DNA of 64,000 bases. Source: Paenibacillus tyrphae. GTDB lineage: Bacteria > Bacillota > Bacilli > Paenibacillales > NBRC-103111. Of this stretch, positions 24,501-31,024 are shown piece by piece. Position 1 is the stretch's first letter; every line of letters begins with the position of its first letter. The position numbers and the translations under genes were made by a program. The stretch spans positions 186,001-250,000 of the forward strand of contig NZ_JAMZAW010000007.1 of assembly GCF_024158745.1 (NCBI RefSeq), given 5' to 3'. The notes under the pieces were generated by a model. It saw only the letters and a program-made list of their open reading frames with translations, had not been told where the DNA came from and made no database searches.

Positions 24501-27194
24501 CCTCGGGCTATTGATCCAAGCGCCGTTGACCGGTGTGCCGATCACCGGCGGTGCCGGAGGCTGCGTATCGATGGTAAACGATATTTCCACGGAAGCCGGA
24601 CTTTCGTTGCCTGCGGCGTCTTTCGCAACCGCCTTGACTTTGTGAATGCCATCCGCCAGCGCGGCGGCCGGAGTATACGACCATCGGCCGCTTCCGTCTG
24701 CGGTCACGGTCAAGTTGGCCCCACCGTCCAACGTGACGTTCACCGTCGCATGCGCTTCCGCCGTGCCGGTTACCGTCGGCTTGTTGTTCGGAAGAACCGC
24801 CCCTGCCAATGGCGCCGTGATGATAGGAACCGCCGGAGGCGTCCGGTCGATGCGAACGACGGTCGAGCTGACCGGACTGAAATTGCCTGCGTTATCGACC
24901 GTCCTTGCACTCACCGTCGTCTGTCCTTCGGCCGTAATCGTCACCGGGCCTGTATAGACCGTCCACGCGAGTGTCGTCGCCCCAGCCAAGCTGTATTCCG
25001 TTCGGTTCACGCCCGAGCCCCCGCTGTCCGTTCCTCCTGTGATCGTTACCGTGACGTCTGAATTCGTCCAAGAACCTGCGGATGCGCTAAGGATCGGCGC
25101 CGTCGGGGCCGTCCGATCGATTTTTACGACGGTCGAGGCGATAACACTTATATTTCCCACATTGTCTATCGTTCTCGTACTCACCGTCGTTTGACCCTCG
25201 GCGGTAATCGTCACTGGGCCCGTATAGGCCGTCCATGCGAGCGTCGTCGCTCCCGTCAAGCTGTATTCCGTTCGGTTCACGCCCGAGCCGCCGCTATCCG
25301 TTCCTCCCGTGATCGTCACCGTGACATTCGAACCGGTCCAAGAACCTGCAGATGCGCTAAGGGTCGGTGCCGTCGGAGCTGTCCGGTCGATTTTTACGAC
25401 TGTCGAGGCGATAACGCTCGTATTCCCCGCATTGTCTACCGTTCTTGCACTTACCGTCGTTTGGCCCTCGGCCGCGATCGACAATGGCCCGGTGTATGTC
25501 GTCCACCCCAACGTCGTCGCTCCCGTCAAGCGATACTCCGTACGGTTCACGCCCGAGCCGCCGCTGTCCGTTCCCCCTGTGATCGTTACAGCGACGTTTG
25601 CCGCAGAGGTCCATTGCAAGGTCGCCGGAGTAACCGACGGTGCAGCCGGCGCCGTCTTGTCAATGGATACCACGGCAGTCCCGACACTGCTGATGTTCCC
25701 TGCGTTGTCGATCGTTCGCGCACTTACCGTCGTTTGGCCCTCGGCCGTGATCGTCACCAGACCGGTATACGTCGTCCAAGCCAGCGTCGTCGCACCGGAT
25801 AAGCTGAACTCCGTGCGATTCACGCCGGACCCGCCGTTATCGGTTCCGGACGTAATCGTTACCGTGACATCGGAGGCCGTCCATGACGCTGCCGAAAGCT
25901 TGACCGCCGGCTGCGTCGGCGCCGTACGATCGATTTTGACGACAGCCGTCGCGATTGGACTTACATTGCCTGCGAGGTCTATCGTTCTTGCGCTAATCGT
26001 GGTTTGTCCGTCATTCGTAATGGTTATCTTGTCCCCATCGTTGTAAGGCGTCCAGCCGAGTGTCGTCGCCCCGGACAAGCTGTACTCCGTACGGGCGACC
26101 CCGGAGTCCGCATCCGTGCCCGGCGTGATCACCGCCGTTACGTCTTGTGTGGTCCACTCGGGGCCCGGGCCGCTAATCGCCGGGGCCGTAGGCGGCGTAA
26201 AATCAAACGTGAGCTTATATACGTTCACTTTGGTTTCCCAATTCTCGTCATATCCGCCCATAGCGTACACATCATTCCCGAATACCGACAGTTGGGCATT
26301 GGTCAGCTGTCGGATCGTAGCCGTGTCCTTTGTCCATTGGTTCGTCGCCGGATCGTATATATAGAAATACTTTTTTCCCATCACCAGCACTTTGCCGTTC
26401 GGCAGCGTCACCTGGGCATGGCGGAAAAACGTGTCGCCTTCAAACGGCAGACTCGCCGCCTTGGTCCACGTATTATTCGATGGATCGTACAAATAAGCAT
26501 CGAAGCGGTAGACGTAATGGCTCTGCCCGCCGGTAACGAGAACGCGCCCATCCTTTAGCGTGCTCTGTGCAGCATCGTAAATGGGATAAGGATACGGAGC
26601 CGCTTCCTCCCAACGATTCGTACCCGGATCGTATACATAGGCCTGATTATACATCGTGCTGCGGTCGACTCCCGACCAAATCTCGTTCGCTCCGCCTACG
26701 ATAAGCACCCGTCCGTCCAGCAAGGTGCTTTGGGTGTTTCCGAATATACTCCCTACCGGCAATGACGCGCCATCAGACCAGATATTGGAGTAGGGGCTGT
26801 AAATTTTGGCCACGTTATTGTAAACGTATCCTGTCCCCGGGACAAACTTCGACCCGCCTGTGACGAGTACTCTTCCGTCCTTCAGCATGCTTTGCTTGTG
26901 AAAGGAAAGCTGCAAGGGCGGCGCAAGCGAAGTCCAGGATCGATCCGTCGGGTTGAATGTATAGGAATACCGCGCAAAAGTAGACGAATTTGCCTTTTGT
27001 CCCCCGGTTACCAAGATACGGTTGCCGGACTGCACCGCGCTGGACGTAACGCCCGAAATATTTTCCGGCAAGTTCGCCGAATCCGGCAATTGCTCCATCA
27101 TGACTGCCGCATGCGCAAGCTGATTTCCCCCTGCAAGCACGCTCACCAAAAAGACTGCGCTCCAGAACAGTCTCCGTAATGTGATATGGATCAA
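21549..27194 (-). CDS. giant Kelch / Ig-like / cadherin-like / SLH surface protein
   Basis: A 1881-aa secreted protein. A signal peptide (about 1-29) is followed by Kelch repeats to about 330 (recurring GRVLVTGG with YDPxTNxW). Five OmpL47-like repeats occupy about 335-785 (each with SGVNRTEYSL and AEGQTTVSARTIDNAGN). Five Big_13-type Ig-like repeats follow to about 1245 (KPxIxGTAEA, AKDAAGNxSPAS). Four cadherin-like beta-sandwich repeats run to about 1640 (LSPAFDS, LQVGxNxITVxVTAQDG). After a Pro/Gly linker come three SLH domains (about 1693-1881), which hold it to cell-wall pyruvylated polymer. The start is TTG 27194 behind GAAGGAG. A sugar- or surface-binding adhesive role is likely; the ligand is unknown. 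It appears monocistronic. Confidence 0.9.
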   Translation of the reverse strand: MIHITLRRLFWSAVFLVSVLAGGNQLAHAAVMMEQLPDSANLPENISGVTSSAVQSGNRILVTGGQKANSSTFARYSYTFNPTDRSWTSLAPPLQLSFHKQSMLKDGRVLVTGGSKFVPGTGYVYNNVAKIYSPYSNIWSDGASLPVGSIFGNTQSTLLDGRVLIVGGANEIWSGVDRSTMYNQAYVYDPGTNRWEEAAPYPYPIYDAAQSTLKDGRVLVTGGQSHYVYRFDAYLYDPSNNTWTKAASLPFEGDTFFRHAQVTLPNGKVLVMGKKYFYIYDPATNQWTKDTATIRQLTNAQLSVFGNDVYAMGGYDENWETKVNVYKLTFDFTPPTAPAISGPGPEWTTQDVTAVITPGTDADSGVARTEYSLSGATTLGWTPYNDGDKITITNDGQTTISARTIDLAGNVSPIATAVVKIDRTAPTQPAVKLSAASWTASDVTVTITSGTDNGGSGVNRTEFSLSGATTLAWTTYTGLVTITAEGQTTVSARTIDNAGNISSVGTAVVSIDKTAPAAPSVTPATLQWTSAANVAVTITGGTDSGGSGVNRTEYRLTGATTLGWTTYTGPLSIAAEGQTTVSARTVDNAGNTSVIASTVVKIDRTAPTAPTLSASAGSWTGSNVTVTITGGTDSGGSGVNRTEYSLTGATTLAWTAYTGPVTITAEGQTTVSTRTIDNVGNISVIASTVVKIDRTAPTAPILSASAGSWTNSDVTVTITGGTDSGGSGVNRTEYSLAGATTLAWTVYTGPVTITAEGQTTVSARTVDNAGNFSPVSSTVVRIDRTPPAVPIITAPLAGAVLPNNKPTVTGTAEAHATVNVTLDGGANLTVTADGSGRWSYTPAAALADGIHKVKAVAKDAAGNESPASVEISFTIDTQPPAPPVIGTPVNGAWINSPRPFITGQAEAGATVALYLDAAPTGRATADGSGSWTYPWPTDLADGAHSLKATAADAAGNVSQASAVVSFTVDTQAPAAPVILRPADGTVTGSNRPVISGTAEAGAVLLIDLDGTETAAGTANAGGSWSYSLPDVLADGGHAVKVRAKDAAGNISPASATVRFTVDTEAPEAPVILAPADGTATKQSKPVIRGTAEAYATVHVVVNGSPAGTVMANAGGNWTFIPPVTLVDGIYTVRATAADAAGNISPLSAEIRFTVDTLAPPAPVVTSPANGAVTNRSKPAIAGTAEASITVSVYVDEVPLAETAADAGGRWSYTLADSLAVGTHAVKAQATDAAGNTGPFSASHTFTVVSDNALLHTLQLSGVTLNETVTGTTYRYTAQVPYSVTATTVTAVPADGNASVLVLQDGEAVSGPLRLRVGAQTITIQVKAQDGTTVQLYNVQVTRLPSSEVQLSELTLSHAALAPEFQGGTTRYTATVTNDVYALTVRAKAVSSEASIRINGQSFASGEAILPVELQVGANSITVAVTAQDGVTTQSYTVMVHRKPSSNVLLNGLLLSEGTLSPAFDSGIVHYEAAVEHGVTSMTVTASVYDRNALLTVNGREAVSQQPSQPVELQVGVNRLTIMVTAQDRVSTQAYTVEVTRKPSTNAGLTGLRLTDAALSPAFDSEITAYEANVGHSIDSTTVTASVYDPNARISINGKAALSGEASAPIALQVGATTIRITVTAPDGQTVRTYTVRVHREAAPEQPSDSSSGGNAGGGGPAPAEEPKVPPKPAVPDRQLTVPDKPAGSSAACVPVAKVRFTDMSGHWAESSVSEASGCGIVDGFDDGMFRPNDPVTRVQFIAMLVRAKGFDKSGSTAPASAAFADQEAIPSWAAEAVSVAAQRGIVNGYEDGSFRPDAQVTRAEMIAMVARASNLQAGPEAELSMFADAADIPVWAKGYVAAARQHGFVQGRENGRFAPQEHTTRAEAAVLLLRWARSVDQ
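24842..26200 (-). repeat. five tandem repeats of about 270 bp inside the surface-protein gene
   Basis: Units begin near 26200, 25925, 25655, 25380 and 25110 (reading down the minus strand). The middle copies share long near-identical DNA, including the same GTCCGATCGAT-type and ACGCCCGAGCC stretches on the plus strand. High identity suggests recent duplication or gene conversion, so copy number may vary between strains and could be mis-assembled. Confidence 0.8.
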
Positions 27195-27381
27195 CTCGAA
27201 TTCACTCCTTCGGAATCGTTCCTTGTTACTTCTGTTCCAAATAGTTACATCTAGAGTACCAAATGAAGTAACCGAAGGATATTAACTTTGGTTAACTCCG
27301 AATCGTTAAATTTTTTATCCAGATCGTGTTGTTGTATAATTTTTGGATGAAGAGAGGTCCTTATGAAATGAGGTGCTATCC

Positions 27382-28044
27382 ATGAAATCGTTGGATGAAC
27401 TGATTGACGAAACAGAGTCCACATGGCTGGAGGTGCAGGACTGGGTTACCAAATCTCCCAATACCGTCGAAATTTTACCAGCGAATCCGCAAGAAGCCGC
27501 AGAGGTGCTGCATCAACTGCAAGTGACGACCCGATCCGTATTGGGTACAGTTGCGTATTATACCGGTGGCATCCTCATCGATAACGGTTGGCTGCGCATC
27601 TTAGGTTCCGGCAGTCGACGGCTGCCGAGGAATTTGATCACGTGGAATGAAATCGGCGCCGATGGAAAGAGCACAAGACTTCCTTCATCGTTCTTAATAG
27701 CCGACGACGTAGTAGGCGGCTTTTTTGCGCTGAACGGCGGAGCTTTCGAGGGCAAACTGGGAGATGTTTTTTATTTTGCCCCCGATACATTGGAGTGGGA
27801 AAGCCTGGATATGGGGTTTTCGGATTTTTTATACTGGGCTTGCTTTGGCGATGTGCAAAAATTTTACGAGACTTTTCGTTGGGAAGGCTGGGCGGAAGAG
27901 ATTCGGCCTATCGCTGGAAATCAGGGAGTGTTGATTTATCCGTTCTTGTGGGCGGACGGCGGCCCGGTTACCGATCGCGCCAGGTCCGTCGTTCCGATCG
28001 AGGAACTATGGAAAATTTTTATAAATGATAGTAAACTCGAATGA
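27382..28044 (+). CDS. DUF2625-family protein
   Basis: A 220-aa soluble protein starting at ATG 27382 (a GTG at 27373 is in frame). It fits DUF2625: an N-terminal helix (KSLDELIDETESTWLEVQDW), GTVAYYTGGILIDNGWLRIL, the block FALNGGAFEGKLGDVFYFAPD, then SDFLYWACFGD. The function is unknown. A TATAAT at 27335-27340 is a plausible -10. The downstream DUF5316-like gene is only about 45 bases away. Confidence 0.85.
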   Translation: MKSLDELIDETESTWLEVQDWVTKSPNTVEILPANPQEAAEVLHQLQVTTRSVLGTVAYYTGGILIDNGWLRILGSGSRRLPRNLITWNEIGADGKSTRLPSSFLIADDVVGGFFALNGGAFEGKLGDVFYFAPDTLEWESLDMGFSDFLYWACFGDVQKFYETFRWEGWAEEIRPIAGNQGVLIYPFLWADGGPVTDRARSVVPIEELWKIFINDSKLE

Positions 28045-28087
28045 GAAAGGTCTACACCGATTCCATCGAAAATGGGGCGTGATCCTT

Positions 28088-28381
28088 GTGAGAAACTCCT
28101 TCATCCTTGGGCTGGGTTGCTTGCTCGTTATCGCACTGACCGCTATCTTTTTGAAAGACCCTGCCATAGTTTATACGTATGCCGGGATATTCGGGCTGAT
28201 TTTTACGGGAGCGGCGGCCATCCTTACCGGTTCCAGCGTAAGCGGAGATCGGGCGCGGGCCAACTATTGGATCAGTACCGCCAATGATAGAGCAGCCAGA
28301 GGGAAGTGGGCGGCTTATTGTTTTATGATCGGATTCCCCAACCTGCTCCTGGCCGCCATCGTTTATTTCGCTTGGATGTAA
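28088..28381 (+). CDS. DUF5316-like small membrane protein
   Basis: A 97-aa protein from GTG 28088 (RNSFILGLGCLLVIALTAIF), with two hydrophobic segments before residue 60 and a third at the C terminus (FPNLLLAAIVYFAW). Between them is SSVSGDRARANYW, the pattern of DUF5316. The frame is open further up to ATG 28025 inside the previous gene, but that start has no ribosome site. The function is unknown. Confidence 0.65.
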   Translation: MRNSFILGLGCLLVIALTAIFLKDPAIVYTYAGIFGLIFTGAAAILTGSSVSGDRARANYWISTANDRAARGKWAAYCFMIGFPNLLLAAIVYFAWM

Positions 28382-28387
28382 TCTAAA

Positions 28388-28427
28388 AAAGCCGTGCAAG
28401 CCCTTAAACCAAGGACCGCACGGCTTT
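28388..28427. terminator. bidirectional terminator between converging genes
   Basis: AAAGCCGTGC (28388-28397) pairs with GCACGGCTTT (28418-28427), A-rich before and T-rich within both ends. It serves the genes ending at 28381 and 28435. Confidence 0.85.
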
Positions 28428-28434
28428 AAAGCCA

Positions 28435-29655
28435 TCAGCGAATCGGGATCCGCATTTCCAGTTCCTTATAAAATTCGATTTGCGGCATCGTGTAGGTCGT
28501 CAGACGAACGGGCAGCTCTTTATCCAGCGGCGAGAACTCTTGTACGTAAGAATAGGCCTCTCCGTTCTTGCCGACGAACTTCAAGCTTTTGCGCTCCAAC
28601 GCCTCCCCGTTCTGGACAAGACTTATTAACCCCGCCTGATTTCCAGGAAGCGGCCCGGTTACCTCATAATGCAGCACCGTCTTCTCGTCCAGCTTTTCGA
28701 GCTTCTGCACGGTCGCCTTCCCGATGGCACCCTGCTCCACCGTAAGCGGCAGCGAAGCCAGCTCCGTTTCGCTTTGACCGTATCCGGCCCCGCGCTCGCC
28801 GAGGCTGCGATAAGGCTTCAATACAATTTCCTTGGACGATTCCGGCAGCGGCGAATAGGAAAGCGTCGTTTCCCAAATCGTTTCATCTCCGTACATTCCG
28901 CCTTCGCCTCCCATGTTATCCAAAGGATAGCCGTGTTCATCCGTCGCGGTAAATGCCATCCCAAGCACGGTTTGATATGCTTGCTTATCGTTGGCGGGTA
29001 GGATCGTATGGAAATTCAGCTCGATCCCGCGGGGCGACGACGCCACGGAACGCATCAGCATCGTGATGTTCCCCAGCTTCTTCTCAAGCATCGGCGTCTG
29101 CTTCGTGGTGTACATGCCCTGCTTCTGCACGGGGATTTGTAAGACCCAGCGCCCTTTCACGGCGCCGACTTGCGGAATTTCCACTTGCAGAGTAAACGAG
29201 TCGCCGAGCTTGTCGGCCAGCCGCTTCTCCCCCGGACCCGGTTCTCCATGCGGCTCAATCTCCAGCATGCTGACCGCATGCCCGTCTTCGGTCATCGATA
29301 CCCGTTCGCCATTCAACCAGCCGAAATCCTCGCCGTTTACCGTCGCTTTAAACCAGTTGTCCAATCCTGCGTAACGCCGGCCATTCTTATCGTTCGGCGG
29401 CAATGGCTGCCCGGAATGCTCCTCCATCCCAATGAACAGGCGGATGCCGTCGTACATCACTTCTTTCACCGTCAGCGTAATGCCTTGATCCGTCGCGCTC
29501 TGCTCCACGGGAACGGTCAAGCCTTTGCAGTTGGCATTCTGTAGCCACTCGTCGCCCATCGTCTCGATGATTTTCCCGATGAAGGGAACGTGCTTGAGCG
29601 CCTCGGCCATCACCGGCGAGATGAGCCCTGCCGCAACAACGCCTCCAAGCAGCAT
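28435..29655 (-). CDS. DUF4179-domain protein, N-terminally truncated by a deletion
   Basis: A 406-aa product that begins inside what should be a transmembrane helix (MLLGGVVAAGLISPVMAEAL). It continues with the DUF4179 domain (GITLTVKEVMYDGIRLFIG) and a long beta-rich C terminus. Full-length relatives in Paenibacillus start with a cytoplasmic anti-sigma-like segment of 50-100 residues before this helix, and it is missing here. The upstream DNA is instead the coding region of a PepSY-like gene, joined near 29660. It is therefore probably a remnant: with no cytoplasmic part it could not act as an anti-sigma factor. Confidence 0.6.
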   Translation of the reverse strand: MLLGGVVAAGLISPVMAEALKHVPFIGKIIETMGDEWLQNANCKGLTVPVEQSATDQGITLTVKEVMYDGIRLFIGMEEHSGQPLPPNDKNGRRYAGLDNWFKATVNGEDFGWLNGERVSMTEDGHAVSMLEIEPHGEPGPGEKRLADKLGDSFTLQVEIPQVGAVKGRWVLQIPVQKQGMYTTKQTPMLEKKLGNITMLMRSVASSPRGIELNFHTILPANDKQAYQTVLGMAFTATDEHGYPLDNMGGEGGMYGDETIWETTLSYSPLPESSKEIVLKPYRSLGERGAGYGQSETELASLPLTVEQGAIGKATVQKLEKLDEKTVLHYEVTGPLPGNQAGLISLVQNGEALERKSLKFVGKNGEAYSYVQEFSPLDKELPVRLTTYTMPQIEFYKELEMRIPIR

Positions 29656-30553
29656 GATCGCGGTTGAAAATACTTCTGCACCAGCGGGCCCGCAGCGGCA
29701 AGAGCGGCCTTTGTCGTATAATACGGCGCGGCAAAAGCAGCACGAAGCTCTTCTTCGGTGTTATATCCTTTATACTTGTTATAATTCCCTACGCTTACCA
29801 GCCGGTTAGTGGCATCGTCGATCTCCACGTGATAAGTTCTTTCCACATCGCCAAAGGACCAGCTTTTCCGTCCGGTTGTCCCGTCCAAACCAAGAGAGAC
29901 CATTGAGTCCAAGGCATCCGTCGCTCCTCCGGACAGCTCCTTCAACGCAGCTTGCGCATGCTTTACGTAGCTGGCGTCCACCTGCCCGATGGGATACTCG
30001 GCGGTAACTCCTCTTACTTGGCCCGTTGCGGCGTCCACCCCGCCCCGGAGAGCATTCTCGACCCCGTCGTAGAACATCCAGCTATCCATTCCGCGATGAA
30101 TTTCGTTCGACCGGGAGATCCCTTCGACTTTGAAATCCCCCTTCGGATCCAGCGTCTGCATGGCTTGGGTTACATTGGCCTTGAGCGTAGCCACAGCTTC
30201 CAAGCTCTCGTCAAGCTCATCCCAGGCATACATGATATTGACGGCTTCGACTTTCCCGGTCTTTTTATTGATCGCTGCATGCGCAGCCGTATTTTTGGAA
30301 GCAGCCACCCACTGAGCGTCGTTTTCCCCCGTAACTTTTTCATGCAGCTCGATTTGTACGGGCTTGCCCTGCCACAGCTCCTGCATCGTTTGACGCGCCC
30401 CTTCCACCGTCTTCGGATCGAAATCCGTCAGAGGCTTTCCGATCATCTTCTCTGCTGCAAAAGCCTTCTGCGGCACCTGCACCGCCGAATCGAAGCCATA
30501 AACAAGCCGGCCGCCGCAACCGTTGTTGCGATCAGGATTTTATAAGGTTTCAT
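29610..30553 (-). pseudogene. PepSY/YcdB-like secreted protein, frameshifted and truncated
   Basis: ATG 30553 has GAGAGGAAG ahead and starts a signal peptide (MKPYKILIATTVAAAG). The frame is lost inside that peptide near 30500. The adjacent frame carries the body (VQVPQKAFAAEKMIGKPLTD onward) with a YcdB/PepSY-type repeat pattern (INKKTGKVEAVNIMY; VDAATGQVRGVTAEY). The normal sequence ends at about GPLVQKYF near 29660, and the rest is out-of-frame DUF4179 sequence. So there are two lesions: a one-base shift and a deletion fusion. Confidence 0.65.
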
Positions 30554-30708
30554 TGTACATCTTCCTCTCCCGTATATTCAATACACCCCATTAGAGTGTT
30601 GGCGGTCTCCGTTTGGTTCTCGGCGGCGCAAAATTTTTTCGCCAGTTTTTTCGTGAGTGCAAGATTCCGATACGCGCATGCTGTGGCGGCTGAATAAAAC
30701 AGCCTATT

Positions 30709-30744
30709 CAAAGGAAACCCTAGTACCGGGTTAGGGAGCTTTTG
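30709..30744 (+). other. structured leader ahead of the tyrosinase operon
   Basis: CAAAG (709-713 of this kilobase) can pair with CTTTTG (739-744), and CCCTA (718-722) with TAGGG (732-736), giving a two-part stem about 40 bases before the first start codon. It has a faint look of a cyclic-di-GMP riboswitch core but lacks the GNRA tetraloop, so I call it only a hairpin. Confidence 0.3.
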
Positions 30745-30782
30745 GCATTAAACCTCAGCAACTGCAATGAAGGGAGAACGTG

Positions 30783-30998
30783 ATGGAGAAACAAGAAGCA
30801 GCATCGTTAACCGAAACCCATATCATTGATGGTCACACCGTCGAAATCCGCAGAAACGGCAAGGAAGAACTATGGATTGATGGAATACGCCGGAAGTTCT
30901 TCCTATACGATGATGGTTACAATCTATTTGACGATGCCTACGCGCCTCCTCAAAAAACCTTGCTTAAGGCTGTTGAGGCGTATTTGCGCAACGCCTGA
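30783..30998 (+). CDS. small protein co-encoded with the tyrosinase
   Basis: A 71-aa acidic protein from ATG 30783 (GAAGGGAG ahead; GTG 30780 is an alternative). It has DGHTVEIRRNGKEELWIDG and a C-terminal helix (KTLLKAVEAYLRN), with no signal peptide or Cys/His cluster. It ends 27 bases before the tyrosinase start and is clearly in the same operon. By analogy to melC1-tyrosinase pairs it might be a helper, but it is much smaller than MelC1 and shares no visible motif. Confidence 0.75.
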   Translation: MEKQEAASLTETHIIDGHTVEIRRNGKEELWIDGIRRKFFLYDDGYNLFDDAYAPPQKTLLKAVEAYLRNA

Positions 30999-31024
30999 TC
31001 CGACCGGAAAAGGAGAGAGCTGTT

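Noticed and set aside
22077-25802. Several long plus-strand frames opposite the surface-protein gene
   Set aside because: They are repetitive because the real gene is repetitive, and they encode Arg/Cys-rich sequence with no signal or domain.
24842-26200. Regular repeats considered as a CRISPR array
   Set aside because: The units are about 270 bp, contiguous and protein-coding; there are no short repeats with unique spacers and no cas genes.
30709-30744. Cyclic-di-GMP-I riboswitch
   Set aside because: AAGG-AAACC and GGGAGC are suggestive, but the GNRA tetraloop, the receptor and the second stem are not present.
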